A stretch of DNA of 64,000 nucleotides from Confluentibacter citreus (GCF_002807055.1 NZ_NIXN01000005.1:1-64000); one strand, 5' to 3'. Numbered from the stretch's first letter, positions 27,201-35,326 are shown. Notes: generated by a model from the letters alone, not told the origin. Translations and numbers: made by a program.

Positions 27201-27682
27201 TGATTCGTTCTGAGCTTCCAAGTATTGTTAATGTAGAATTCAAAGAACTATCTGATGATAATTATATAAAAATAAATGCTTCGGGAGATGGTGATTTTGA
27301 ATATTCGATTGATGGCATTAATTATCAAAATAATAATTTATTCAACAATGTTTCAGGGGGAATTTACATAGTTTCTGTTAAAGATAAATTAGGATGTGGC
27401 GAAGATTATGAAGAGGTTGTTATTATAGATTATCCTAAATATTTCACTCCAAACGGAGATGGCGTAAATGATACTTGGCAAATAAAAGGAATAACAGATT
27501 ATCCAAATGCTGAAATATTTATACATGACCGGTATGGCAAACTTTTAAAGCAAATTTCCGCAAAAGATGAGGGATGGGATGGTACTTTTAGAGGCCAAAA
27601 GTTGACTGCTACCGATTACTGGTTTACGGTTAAGCTAAATGATAACAATACGTTTACCGGACATTTTGCTTTGAAACGTTAA
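24263..27682 (+). CDS. Large secreted protein with PKD domain, tandem ~92-residue repeats and T9SS type B sorting domain
   Basis: The 1139-residue protein has a signal peptide (about 1-19, ending FFGYSQ) and an N-terminal half with beta-propeller-like repeats (VNDNIYS, DGNIYIIGQT, NLYVLSSF). A PKD-like domain follows (about 465-530; SVLWNFDDP, ANHTFSNSGVYDVTLTV). Four tandem repeats lie near 538-632, 633-724, 725-814 and 815-906, each with a C-D-x-x-x-x-G opening, an LPSPLP or equivalent mid-segment and a C-[YF]-[ST/N]-E-T close. The C-terminus (YFTPNGDGVNDTW...FTGHFALKR) is a type B T9SS sorting signal. Presumably exported by the porU/porV machinery. Likely role: surface-exposed or adhesive, by inference only. 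Confidence 0.9.
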   Translation: MKNILSLVFFVFFVFFGYSQCFDCGHSIGGHIEDYVVDIDKASDGIVLTINPNQGWGRSIYKYDFNCDLLWSNLFIPDNGPTDFMIFKDTTVDDNDNIYSLICNSRGGVTVGGFSIEMGSSLIKLNPNGVIEWVKKISDECYSKRKVHSWMGNIYVTGQLDEGINNNLGLIVPNGSRSQYFTAKFDTFGNLIKSQLYGTNSYDYFFDSQIDKDGNIYIIGQTQSSDISYYYTTGNPYLTKIDSNLNLVWSKDISSYLSFKFSPLTLYYNNSNDKLYLWSKYYKSTSDFSGCNVGSVIMEISKDTGVLENNIIVDNCGFLQPVGNGTGDVEQRSFMTHEGNNLYVLSSFRGELEVGNQIINSSQTIYNEYNSDLVLYKIDLSDFSAELILRSQGNNTYPGYRDLAGSIVALENSVYLTSSFTSNPITINGNSIVNNSGNNNRDILFYKHILDQTNSTNLISFKNTCYTETTEFLINGNFDSVLWNFDDPPSGLNNTSDLIEANHTFSNSGVYDVTLTVTCGTETEIITIEVVINESPIINQIANLYGCESTYGSQISSSFDTSSVETDLIGNRSNLSIQYFTENGIELPSPLPNPMSNSVLGQETITARIAYIDNPKCYTEISFDLIVKSIPESFQINDLYTCDDDSDGFAFFNLEDIQSNIVSNNTNMAVEFYFENGQLITNPFDAIENQLANEEIITVRATNTDTDCYNETTFKLIVNPLPTANTLNKLIGCDDNNDGISEYFDTSNIESQVLGNQTGLQVSYFDVNGNPLPSPLPNPYTNTIANEELITVRVTNQITTCYSETVVILKTASQPQINQPQTLYACDLGNGFANFNTTHIENEIIGNQNGLKITYFDAGNNQLPSPLPSTFQNTQPWSQIIYARVENELNSLCFSETSFNLIVNQLPLVSIDDSYFLCNLEPSLSVNVESNFDTYNWKYQDGTIISSSYQADLINAGNYTLTVGQNNNDIYCENSFDFKLIRSELPSIVNVEFKELSDDNYIKINASGDGDFEYSIDGINYQNNNLFNNVSGGIYIVSVKDKLGCGEDYEEVVIIDYPKYFTPNGDGVNDTWQIKGITDYPNAEIFIHDRYGKLLKQISAKDEGWDGTFRGQKLTATDYWFTVKLNDNNTFTGHFALKR

Positions 27683-27684
27683 TT

Positions 27685-28080
27685 TCAATTATTCTCAATA
27701 TCACTAATATGGTGCTCTAAAGCCTTTACGGATATCTGTATTTCTTTAATAAGCAATGCCAAAGATACAATCAATAATACTAAGGCGGCACCAAATACCC
27801 AAACCGCAATGGTTTGTTGTTGTACATAAATAAGAAACATAGTTAATACACATAACAACAAACTGCTAATACCATAAATTTGCATAGCGCGTGTTAGGTA
27901 CAATCGTTTCTTTATATTCTCTATCTGCTTTATAAGTTGTTTGTCTTTTTTCTCAAGGTATTTATCATGCAAACTTCTTACTACAGCAGCATAAGCTAAA
28001 AATCGGTTGGTGTAGGCGAGCATAATTAATGAAATGGCTGAAAATAAAACAGCAGGAGTGGTAAGCGTGAGTTCTTCCAT
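27685..28080 (-). CDS. DUF2721-family membrane protein
   Basis: The 131 residues contain three hydrophobic helices: LTTPAVLFSAISLIMLAYTN near the N-terminus and two consecutive segments at about 70-112. A basic linker (RSLHDKYLEKKDKQ) lies after the first. The pattern matches the small DUF2721 family, whose function is unknown. It converges with the cargo gene; the two stops are 2 bp apart. Confidence 0.75.
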   Translation of the reverse strand: MEELTLTTPAVLFSAISLIMLAYTNRFLAYAAVVRSLHDKYLEKKDKQLIKQIENIKKRLYLTRAMQIYGISSLLLCVLTMFLIYVQQQTIAVWVFGAALVLLIVSLALLIKEIQISVKALEHHISDIENN

Positions 28081-28192
28081 GTACGTTTAAGTTTCCTATA
28101 AAGTTAAAGAACTTTTTAAACTAAGGGATTTATTAGGTGAAAATTTTAAAGCAAAATTATTACCATTTTAAAACTTTTCCTACTTTAGAAGC

Positions 28193-29467
28193 ATGCAAGA
28201 AGATTTTTTACATTATCTCTGGAAACATAAAAAATTTGATGTTTCCAATATTACAACCACAGATAAGGAAAGTATTCATGTACTGTCTGTTGGGCAGCAT
28301 AATTTAAATGCGGGCCCCGATTTTTTTAATGCCCAATTAAAAATTGATAATCAGCTTTGGGCTGGTAATGTGGAGATTCATATAAAAACATCCGACTGGT
28401 TTTTGCACAATCACGAGTTGGATAAAGCATATGATAATGTGATTCTACATGTGGTTTGGGAACATGATACTGATATATTCCGAAGAAATAATTCTAAGAT
28501 TCCGACTTTAGAATTAAAAACCTATGTTTCTAAATTAGCCTTGAACAATTATGAAAAACTATTCGCTAAATCAGGTAAATGGATTAATTGCGAACATGAT
28601 TTTTCCAATGTAAATGATTTTGAGTTGTCCAACTGGTTAGAACGCTTGTATTTAGAGCGTTTGGAACGAAAAGCTGAAGATATAAATACCTTATTGGTGA
28701 CTTCAAAAAACGATTGGGAAGCCGTTTTGTTTAAAATGCTTGTCAAAAATTTTGGTCTGAAAGTAAACAGTGATGCGTTTTTGAGTGTGGCTAATAGCTT
28801 AGATTTTTCAATAATCAGAAAAATACTCACTAATAACATAACTTTAGAAGCCTTGCTTTTTGGACAAGCTGGATTGTTGGAACAAGATATTGAAGAACCT
28901 TATTATTTGGAGTTGACAAAAGAATATGAATTTTTAAAGCAAAAATTTTCACTGACGAACAACAATGTAACGCCTATTCAGTTTTTTAGGTTGCGCCCGC
29001 CCAATTTCCCAACCATCAGATTATCACAATTAGCAACATTGTATCACCTAAATCAAAACTTATTTTCAAAAATTATAGAAATAAATAGCGTGGTTGAATT
29101 CTATAATTTGTTCTCTGTTGGCACTTCACCGTTTTGGGAATCGCATTATACGTTTGGTAAATCTTCAAAAAAATCAAAAAAAATGTTAACCAAGCCGTTT
29201 GTCGATTTGCTTTTAATCAATACCATCATACCATTAAAATTCAGCTATGCACGATTTCAAGGAGTTAATATGGACGATTCCATAATAAGTTTAATTCAGT
29301 CCATTACTTCGGAGAAAAATAGCATTATAGAAAAATTCAATACATTAAAATTAGTATCAACTTCTGCGTTACAATCCCAAGGCTTACTTCAGCTTAAAAA
29401 CGAGTATTGTGACAAGAATAAATGTTTACAATGTGCCATAGGGAATTCGCTTTTACATAATAATTGA
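28193..29467 (+). CDS. DUF2851-family protein
   Basis: The 424-residue cytoplasmic protein begins with the DUF2851 hallmark block LSVGQHNLNAGPDFFNAQLK, then WAGNVEIHIKTSDW and NVILHVVWEHD. It ends with CDKNKCLQCAIGNSLL, a cysteine cluster that may bind metal. The N-terminal HxxxxAGPDF and VEIH motifs recall nuclease-like acidic/His patterns, but activity is unproven. The family is common in Bacteroidota. A PspC gene follows 12 bp later. Confidence 0.85.
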   Translation: MQEDFLHYLWKHKKFDVSNITTTDKESIHVLSVGQHNLNAGPDFFNAQLKIDNQLWAGNVEIHIKTSDWFLHNHELDKAYDNVILHVVWEHDTDIFRRNNSKIPTLELKTYVSKLALNNYEKLFAKSGKWINCEHDFSNVNDFELSNWLERLYLERLERKAEDINTLLVTSKNDWEAVLFKMLVKNFGLKVNSDAFLSVANSLDFSIIRKILTNNITLEALLFGQAGLLEQDIEEPYYLELTKEYEFLKQKFSLTNNNVTPIQFFRLRPPNFPTIRLSQLATLYHLNQNLFSKIIEINSVVEFYNLFSVGTSPFWESHYTFGKSSKKSKKMLTKPFVDLLLINTIIPLKFSYARFQGVNMDDSIISLIQSITSEKNSIIEKFNTLKLVSTSALQSQGLLQLKNEYCDKNKCLQCAIGNSLLHNN

Positions 29468-29479
29468 TTAAATTGCAGC

Positions 29480-29707
29480 ATGAACATTTTTTATAAAACC
29501 TTATTGTACTTTCAAAAACGTGGGTATTATGTTTGCCAACGCATTGCGGATAGGTTTGGCATTAGGGCCAAGGTGGTTAGAACCACATTCATGTATTTAA
29601 CATTTGTAACCGTAGGTTTTGGTTTTGCTTTGTACTTGTTTTTGGCTTTTTGGATGCGCATTAAAGATTTGCTATATACAAAACGATCATCGGTTTTTGA
29701 TTTGTAA
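29480..29707 (+). CDS. PspC-domain small membrane protein
   Basis: The 75-residue protein has the PspC-like pattern: CQRIADRFGIRAKVVRTTFM followed by a hydrophobic helix (about 38-60) and a short basic tail. PspC proteins sense or stabilise the cell membrane in other bacteria. It sits 12 bp after the DUF2851 gene, so co-transcription is likely. Confidence 0.75.
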   Translation: MNIFYKTLLYFQKRGYYVCQRIADRFGIRAKVVRTTFMYLTFVTVGFGFALYLFLAFWMRIKDLLYTKRSSVFDL

Positions 29708-29932
29708 ATAATATGAAGTCCCCCATCGTAAGTATTCTATTCCCTCATCTAAAATAATTGTTTTAGAAGGTTAGAACATAAGGGAACTCTAAATTCAGAA
29801 TACAACATACATTTGTAGTTTTGTATTTTTATCAGCAGATGTTTTAAAACCCCATTTTTTTTTAGCATCTTGCCTTCTTTTAATAACTATATTTCAATAA
29901 AATTTCAATAAATAAACCAATATAGAATTCTT

Positions 29933-31612
29933 ATGAAGAAATATCTTCTTTCAACTTTCACTTTATTATTACCATTTTTAACAATTGCACAAGAGGTAAC
30001 TAAAAAAGGACTGGATGAAAAAGTAAATGATGCCTTTATGCCTCTTGCAACTTGGTGGGAAGGTTTTATTTTGACTAAAATCCCCATTGGGGAGTATCAA
30101 ATTCCTTTTGTAGTGCTTCTGTTGGTTTTAGGTGCGTCTTTTTTTACCATCTATTTTAAATTTCCTAGCATTACTAAATTTTGGACAGCCATAAGTACCG
30201 TAAGGGGTAAGTATGTTGATATTGAAAAGCATGGCGTAGATAAGCTTTATAGCAATGATGAGGCGTTGGCAGTTGAGGATATTCCGCATACTATTAGGGA
30301 TGAAAGTGCCCATGGAGAAGTGTCACATTTTCAGGCATTGGCAACGGCTGTCTCTGGAACCGTTGGTCTAGGAAATATTGCGGGTGTTGCGGTAGCAATT
30401 GGACTAGGTGGGCCGGGAGCTACATTTTGGATGATTGTTTGTGGATTATTAGGCATGTCAACCAAATTTGTTGAGTGTACCCTCGGTGTAAAATATAGAG
30501 ATATAGGAAGCGATGGTACTGTTTATGGAGGCCCAATGTATTATTTATCTAAAGGTTTGAAGGAAATTGGTTTTGGAGGTCTTGGTAAAGTGTTAGGTAT
30601 TCTATTTGCGGTTCTTTGTGTAGGAGCATCGTTTGGTGGCGGTAATGCATTTCAATCGAACCAGGCAGCCGTTCAAATAAGTACCTTGTTAAATTTACAA
30701 GGAGGTTCAACAGGCGTTATCATAGGCATTCTATTGGCCATTTTAGTTGGTATTGTTATTATAGGAGGCATAAAACGTATTGCTAAAATCACCGAAAAAA
30801 TTGTGCCTTTTATGGCTGGGCTTTATATTTTGGCATCATTGGTCATCATATTTGCTAATTTCAGTGATATTGGGTTGGCTTTTACATTAATTATTGATGG
30901 AGCCTTTTCACCTATGGCTGGTCTAGGTGGAGTGGTTGGCGTTATCATTGTCGGATTTCAAAGAGCCGCGTTTTCCAATGAGGCAGGAGCAGGTTCTGCA
31001 GCTATAGCACATTCTGCAGTTCGCACACAATATCCAGCTTCCGAAGGGGTTGTGGCACTTTTAGAACCATTTATTGATACTGTTGTTATTTGTACCATGA
31101 CTGCTTTGGTTATTATTTTCTTTAATATTAACGGCACAGAACCACAAGCCATATTTGATTATACGGCGCAACATGGAAGTAGCGTGATTTTGAAATCAAC
31201 TGGTTTGCCAATTAGCGGTGTCGATTTAACCTCTTTGGCATTTGATTCAGTAATTCCTCATTTCTCGTATGTATTAACCATCGCTATTGTATTGTTTGCT
31301 TTTTCAACCATGATTTCTTGGTCTTATTACGGTTTGCAATCATGGAAATATTTATTTGGAAAAGGGAAAAGAGCGGACTTGGTTTATAAAGTATTATTCT
31401 TATTCTTTGTAGTAGTTGGTGCGGCAGCAACTTTAGATGCCGTTATTAAATTCTCTGATGCCATGATTTTGGCATTGGTATTCCCAAACATGATAGGTTT
31501 ATTTTTCTTATTTCCTAAAGTGAAACAAGAAATGAAACGTTATTTGGATGCTATTATGATTAAAAAAGAGGCCATTCAAGATGGTGCTGAGGATATTACC
31601 AAACACATGTAA
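29933..31612 (+). CDS. Alanine/glycine:Na+ symporter (AGCS family)
   Basis: The 559-residue inner-membrane transporter would take up alanine, glycine or related amino acids with sodium. The AGCS signature GLGNIAGVAVAIGLGGPGATFWM (about 145-167) and the segments GGPMYYLSKGL and FSNEAGAGSAAIAHSA are clear, with 10-11 transmembrane helices. A hydrophobic N-terminal segment ending TIAQ looks like an extra cleavable leader, which many flavobacterial homologues carry. Its gene is followed 15 bp later by a helix-hairpin-helix gene. Confidence 0.92.
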   Translation: MKKYLLSTFTLLLPFLTIAQEVTKKGLDEKVNDAFMPLATWWEGFILTKIPIGEYQIPFVVLLLVLGASFFTIYFKFPSITKFWTAISTVRGKYVDIEKHGVDKLYSNDEALAVEDIPHTIRDESAHGEVSHFQALATAVSGTVGLGNIAGVAVAIGLGGPGATFWMIVCGLLGMSTKFVECTLGVKYRDIGSDGTVYGGPMYYLSKGLKEIGFGGLGKVLGILFAVLCVGASFGGGNAFQSNQAAVQISTLLNLQGGSTGVIIGILLAILVGIVIIGGIKRIAKITEKIVPFMAGLYILASLVIIFANFSDIGLAFTLIIDGAFSPMAGLGGVVGVIIVGFQRAAFSNEAGAGSAAIAHSAVRTQYPASEGVVALLEPFIDTVVICTMTALVIIFFNINGTEPQAIFDYTAQHGSSVILKSTGLPISGVDLTSLAFDSVIPHFSYVLTIAIVLFAFSTMISWSYYGLQSWKYLFGKGKRADLVYKVLFLFFVVVGAAATLDAVIKFSDAMILALVFPNMIGLFFLFPKVKQEMKRYLDAIMIKKEAIQDGAEDITKHM

Positions 31613-31627
31613 TTAAAAAAAGTCTAT

Positions 31628-32491
31628 ATGAAATCCCATTTTACGTTTTCTAAAAGTCAGCGCAATGGGATTTTTTTATTGATAGTCACCATCATAGTCC
31701 TTCAATGTGTTTATTTTTTCATTGACGTTTCAACAGAAAAAATTAATGTAAACCAAGCATTATTAGAAACCTATAATAAAGAAATGGATTCATTGCGTTT
31801 GGTAGAACTTGAAGCTAGAAAACCAACCATATATCCGTTTAATCCCAATTATATTACAGATTATAAAGGTGTTTCTTTAGGGATGACAAATGAAGAAATT
31901 GATAGACTTCTGGCTTTTAGAAAGCAAAATAACTGGATTAATTCAGTAAAACAATTTCAGGAAGTCACTAAAATTTCAGATTCACTTTTAAATAGTATGT
32001 CACCGTATTTTAAGTTTCCAGATTGGGTTGAGAATCCTGTTTCTAAGCCCATTTCAACTTATAATAATAGTCCTAAAACCTTTGCTCAAAAGCAAGATTT
32101 AAATACGGCTTCCGCAGAGCAACTTCAAAAAGTGTATGGCGTCGGCGACGCGTTATCCCAGCGCATTATCAAATATAGAAGTAAGTTTAAAGGCGGTTTT
32201 ATATCAGATGTGCAACTTAAAGAAGTATATGGTTTAAATTCAGAAGTTATTGAAAATATAACAAAGGAATTCACCGTAAAAACTCCAAGACCTATTAAAA
32301 TAATCAATTTAAATACGGCCACTGTTGAAGAGCTTGTCACCATTCCATATCTAGATTATGATTTGGTGCATCACATTATAGAACAAAGACAATTAAGGGA
32401 CGGATTTAAGGCGATTGATGAATTAACAAAAGTTAAGGATTTTCCAATCCATAAATTAGATATAATTAAATTATATTTGTCGCTTCATTGA
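31628..32491 (+). CDS. Membrane-anchored helix-hairpin-helix (ComEA-like) protein
   Basis: The 287 residues include one N-terminal transmembrane helix (about 13-31). Three helix-hairpin-helix units follow: ISLGMTNEEIDRLLAFR-like unit near 78-105, LNTASAEQLQKVYGVGDALS (about 158-178) and LNTATVEELVTIPYLDYDLV (about 227-247). This layout resembles ComEA-type DNA-binding proteins. A role in DNA uptake is possible but no other competence gene is adjacent. It starts 15 bp after the symporter and ends 21 bp before an acyl-CoA dehydrogenase. Confidence 0.82.
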   Translation: MKSHFTFSKSQRNGIFLLIVTIIVLQCVYFFIDVSTEKINVNQALLETYNKEMDSLRLVELEARKPTIYPFNPNYITDYKGVSLGMTNEEIDRLLAFRKQNNWINSVKQFQEVTKISDSLLNSMSPYFKFPDWVENPVSKPISTYNNSPKTFAQKQDLNTASAEQLQKVYGVGDALSQRIIKYRSKFKGGFISDVQLKEVYGLNSEVIENITKEFTVKTPRPIKIINLNTATVEELVTIPYLDYDLVHHIIEQRQLRDGFKAIDELTKVKDFPIHKLDIIKLYLSLH

Positions 32492-32512
32492 AAAAGAAAA
32501 AGAAAAACAAAA

Positions 32513-33679
32513 ATGAATAATATGTACTTCACTGAAGAACATCATCTTTTTAGAAAAAGCCTTCAAAATTTTTTAAAAAAAGAAGTCGTTCCAAATGTAG
32601 ATAAATGGGAACAAACGGGTACCATTGATAAGGATGTCTGGAAAAAATTTGGCGATATGGGCTTTTTGGGAATCAATTACCCAGAAGCTTATGGCGGATT
32701 AAATCTGGATCTTTTTTATACCGTTATCCTTCTGGAAGAACTTCAAAAAGTAAACTCAGGCGGTTTTGCAGCAGCTATATGGGCACACGTGTATTTAGCC
32801 ATGACGCATTTAAATGCCGAAGGCAGTGAAGACATCAAACAAAACTATTTAACACCAAGTATTACGGGCGACAAAGTAGGCTGTTTATGCATTACCGAAC
32901 CATTTGGCGGTAGTGATGTAGCGGGTTTACGAACAACCGCCGTTAAAGAAGGAGACTCATACATCATCAATGGTTCAAAAACATTTATTACCAACGGTGT
33001 TTATAGCGATTATTTAATTGTTACCGCAAAAACAAAACCAGATTCCGGGAATAAAGGCATCAGTATTTTTGTTATTGACCGAGAAACACCAGGAATAACG
33101 GCAACCAAATTGAATAAACTGGGTTGGCGAGCGTCTGATACTGGTGAAATTGCATTTAATAATGTGAAGATTCCAGCAAGTAATTTGTTGGGAGAAGAAA
33201 ATAACGGCTTTGGTTATATACTACAACATTTTGCTTTAGAAAGATTGATAATGGGAATCAATGCCCATGCCCGAGCAGAATATGCCCTTGAATATACTTT
33301 GGAATATATGTCACAACGCGAAGCTTTTGGAAAGACTATAGATAAATTTCAGGCGTTAAGACATACTTTGGTTGATTTATATTCAGATATGGAAATCTGT
33401 AAAGAATTCAATTATTCAGTTACTTATAGATTGAATAAAGGCGAATATGTTGTGAAACAAGCCACGATGTCTAAATTGAAGTCCACTAAAATGGCCGATG
33501 AGGTTATTTACCAATGTCTTCAATTTTTAGGAGGCTATGGCTATATGGAAGATTATCCATTAGCAAGAATGTTTAGAGACAGCCGATTAGGGCCCATTGG
33601 TGGCGGCACTTCAGAAATTCTTAGGGAAATTCTAGCTAAAATTATTATTGATAAAAAGGATTATAAGCCAGTTGTATAA
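32513..33679 (+). CDS. Acyl-CoA dehydrogenase, long-chain/isovaleryl type
   Basis: The 388-residue flavoprotein has CITEPFGGSDVAG, FITNGVYSDY and WRASDTGEI blocks of the family. The short-chain catalytic Glu position is Gly here (PIGGGTSEI). A Glu occurs instead at residue 243 in ALERLIMG, which is where isovaleryl- and long-chain-type dehydrogenases carry their base. So the enzyme probably belongs to that subgroup and is not inactive. The leader before its ATG is a purine run (GAAAAAGAAAAAGAAAAAC) typical of A-rich Bacteroidota initiation regions. It may be co-transcribed with the two upstream genes. Confidence 0.9.
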   Translation: MNNMYFTEEHHLFRKSLQNFLKKEVVPNVDKWEQTGTIDKDVWKKFGDMGFLGINYPEAYGGLNLDLFYTVILLEELQKVNSGGFAAAIWAHVYLAMTHLNAEGSEDIKQNYLTPSITGDKVGCLCITEPFGGSDVAGLRTTAVKEGDSYIINGSKTFITNGVYSDYLIVTAKTKPDSGNKGISIFVIDRETPGITATKLNKLGWRASDTGEIAFNNVKIPASNLLGEENNGFGYILQHFALERLIMGINAHARAEYALEYTLEYMSQREAFGKTIDKFQALRHTLVDLYSDMEICKEFNYSVTYRLNKGEYVVKQATMSKLKSTKMADEVIYQCLQFLGGYGYMEDYPLARMFRDSRLGPIGGGTSEILREILAKIIIDKKDYKPVV

Positions 33680-33694
33680 ATTATAAATTATTTG

Positions 33695-33726
33695 TTGTGC
33701 ATAATTAATAATAGTTATTATATTTG
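33695..33726 (+). promoter_or_regulatory. Promoter of rpsU
   Basis: TTG (33695-33697), 21-nt spacer, TATATTTG (33719-33726), followed by a leader of about 30 nt carrying a strong Shine-Dalgarno sequence. Confidence 0.78.
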
Positions 33727-33747
33727 CACTCTGAAATTCTAAAAGAG

Positions 33748-33754
33748 AGGAGGT
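33748..33754 (+). promoter_or_regulatory. Strong Shine-Dalgarno sequence of rpsU
   Basis: AGGAGGT, full complement to the 16S 3' end core, with 9 nt between it and the ATG at 33764. It is the only such site I found in the window; most genes here have none. Confidence 0.85.
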
Positions 33755-33763
33755 TAAGACACT

Positions 33764-33961
33764 ATGTTAATAATACCAATTAAAGAAGGAGAAAACATCG
33801 ATAGAGCGCTAAAGCGTTTTAAACGTAAGTTTGATAAAACAGGCGTGAAACGTCAGTTACAAAACAGAAAGCAGTTTACAAAGCCTTCAGTAGAACGTAG
33901 AGCACAAATACAAAAAGCGCAATACATTCAAGGTTTAAGAGATGCAGAAGATAATATTTAA
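33764..33961 (+). CDS. rpsU: 30S ribosomal protein bS21
   Basis: The 65-residue very basic protein begins MLIIPIKEGENIDRALKRFK and continues FKTGVKRQL-like; it matches bS21. In Bacteroidota bS21 helps to hide the anti-Shine-Dalgarno end of 16S rRNA on the 30S platform, which is thought to explain why SD sequences are rarely used. Its own mRNA has a strong SD here, consistent with autoregulation. It is monocistronic with a clear promoter and terminator, upstream of xerC and hpf. Confidence 0.95.
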   Translation: MLIIPIKEGENIDRALKRFKRKFDKTGVKRQLQNRKQFTKPSVERRAQIQKAQYIQGLRDAEDNI

Positions 33962-33986
33962 TTAGCTTCCAAATCGTATATAATCT

Positions 33987-34016
33987 AATTCCCGCTACTC
34001 GCGGGAATTTTTTTTA
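33987..34016 (+). terminator. Terminator of rpsU
   Basis: A 9-bp stem AATTCCCGC/GCGGGAATT with loop TACTC and a 9-T tail. Confidence 0.92.
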
Positions 34017-34037
34017 TCCTAAATTTAAGCATATAAC

Positions 34038-34065
34038 TTGTGAGAACTTTGTACTTTTAACTTTG
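34038..34065 (+). promoter_or_regulatory. Promoter of the recombinase gene, inside a heptamer array
   Basis: TTG (34038-34040), 17-nt spacer, TAACTTTG (34058-34065). The -7 box is supplied by the repeat array at 34045-34079. Confidence 0.55.
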
Positions 34066-34079
34066 TACTTTTAACTTCA
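34045..34079. repeat. Degenerate heptanucleotide tandem array before xerC
   Basis: Five units: AACTTTG, TACTTTT, AACTTTG, TACTTTT, AACTTCA, which form two identical 14-mers plus a final unit. They end 4 nt before the recombinase ATG and lie after the rpsU terminator. Confidence 0.75.
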
Positions 34080-34083
34080 TTAC

Positions 34084-34974
34084 ATGTCTCTAAAAAAATT
34101 CACTGATTATTTATTGCTAGAAAGAAAATATTCGGCTCTTACGGTGAAGGCCTATCAAACCGATTTGGAAAATTTTGTGGAATTTGTAAAAAGTGAGTTT
34201 GATGAAGACACCATTCAAAATGTAAACTATTCCCAAATAAGAAGTTGGATTGTATCGTTGGTGGAGAAAAAAGTATCCAGTAGAAGCATCAACAGAAAAG
34301 TATCGGCTTTAAACACCTATTTTAAGTTTCTTCAAAAAGTGGGTGACATCAAATTAAACCCATTAACCAAACACAAGGCATTAAAAACCAGTAAAAAAAT
34401 TCAAATACCTTTTTCGGAAACTGAAATCAATACTGCCATAGACGATTTATTTTATGAAGATAATTTTGAAGGCATCCGAGATAAATTAATTATTGAGCTG
34501 TTTTATTCAACAGGCATTCGACGCATCGAGTTGGTGGAGTTGAAGCTTACAAGCATTGATTTTCAAAATAACACGTTAAAAGTATTAGGAAAAAGAAATA
34601 AAGAACGTTTGGTACCGTTATTAAATTCAGTGGTTCAATCATTACAACATTATTTAAAAACAAGAAGTGAATTAAAAACCGTTGTCGATACTGATACCTT
34701 GTTTTTAACAAAAAATGGCGTTAAAGTATATGAAACACTTGTTTACAGAATAATAAATGATTATTTTAGTAAGGCATCTTCAAAAGTAAAAAAGAGTCCG
34801 CACATTTTGCGGCATTCTTTTGCAACACATTTACTTAACCAAGGTGCAGATTTAAATGCTGTTAAAGAGCTTTTAGGACATTCCAGTTTGGCGGCGACTC
34901 AAGTTTATACACATAATAGTATTGCAGAGTTGAAAAAAGTGCACATAAATGCACATCCTAGAAGTAAAAAGTAG
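34084..34974 (+). CDS. xerC: Tyrosine recombinase of the XerC/XerD type
   Basis: The 296-residue recombinase has an N-terminal SAM-like core-binding domain (about 1-90) and a catalytic domain with all tyrosine-recombinase residues: Arg146 (TGIRRIEL), Lys170 (LGKRNKER), His240/Arg243 (HILRHSFATH), His266 (LLGHSS) and Tyr275 (QVYTH). Length matches chromosomal dimer-resolution Xer proteins. Its position between rpsU and hpf is a stable housekeeping context in Flavobacteriia, which argues against a phage integrase. XerC versus XerD cannot be decided. Confidence 0.92.
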   Translation: MSLKKFTDYLLLERKYSALTVKAYQTDLENFVEFVKSEFDEDTIQNVNYSQIRSWIVSLVEKKVSSRSINRKVSALNTYFKFLQKVGDIKLNPLTKHKALKTSKKIQIPFSETEINTAIDDLFYEDNFEGIRDKLIIELFYSTGIRRIELVELKLTSIDFQNNTLKVLGKRNKERLVPLLNSVVQSLQHYLKTRSELKTVVDTDTLFLTKNGVKVYETLVYRIINDYFSKASSKVKKSPHILRHSFATHLLNQGADLNAVKELLGHSSLAATQVYTHNSIAELKKVHINAHPRSKK

Positions 34975-35002
34975 AATATTGTCTAACCCAAAACATGTAA
35001 GT

Positions 35003-35305
35003 ATGAAAGTAAACACCCAGTCAGTGAATTTCAACGCAGACAAAAAATTGATTAATTTTATCCAAAAGCGGATGGATAAATTAGATTTGTTTTATGATAA
35101 AGTCATACAATCCGACGTATATTTAAAATTAGAAAACACGAGTGATAAAGAAAATAAAATTTTTGAAGCAAGGGTAAGTGTGCCCGGAGATAGCTTTGTA
35201 GTAAAAAAACAATGTAAATCGTTTGAAGAAGGAGCCGATATGGCAGCAGCTTCGCTAGAACGACAACTTAAAAAGAGAAAAGAAAAGTTAAGAGCAAAAT
35301 TGTGA
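35003..35305 (+). CDS. hpf: Ribosome hibernation-promoting factor, short form
   Basis: The 100-residue protein (starting MKVNTQSVNFNADKKL) has the HPF/YfiA fold: conserved KKLINFIQKRMDKLDLFYD, then the FEARVSVPGD segment and a basic tail ending KKRKEKLRAKL. It binds 30S subunits in stationary phase. A longer frame opens at 34949 inside the recombinase gene; the ATG at 35003 gives the family N-terminus and lies 28 bp after the recombinase stop. Confidence 0.92.
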   Translation: MKVNTQSVNFNADKKLINFIQKRMDKLDLFYDKVIQSDVYLKLENTSDKENKIFEARVSVPGDSFVVKKQCKSFEEGADMAAASLERQLKKRKEKLRAKL

Positions 35306-35326
35306 CAAAATTTATCAAAAAATGTT

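Noticed and set aside
29816-29823. TAGTTTTG as symporter promoter
   Set aside because: No TTG partner, and the ATG is about 110 nt away.
32472-32479. TATATTTG as promoter of the second acyl-CoA dehydrogenase
   Set aside because: It lies in the last codons of the upstream gene (KLYLS) and no TTG is present at 17-23 nt.
34084-34974. Recombinase as an integrase of a mobile element
   Set aside because: Housekeeping context between rpsU and hpf, Xer-like length, and no att-like repeats flanking a cargo.
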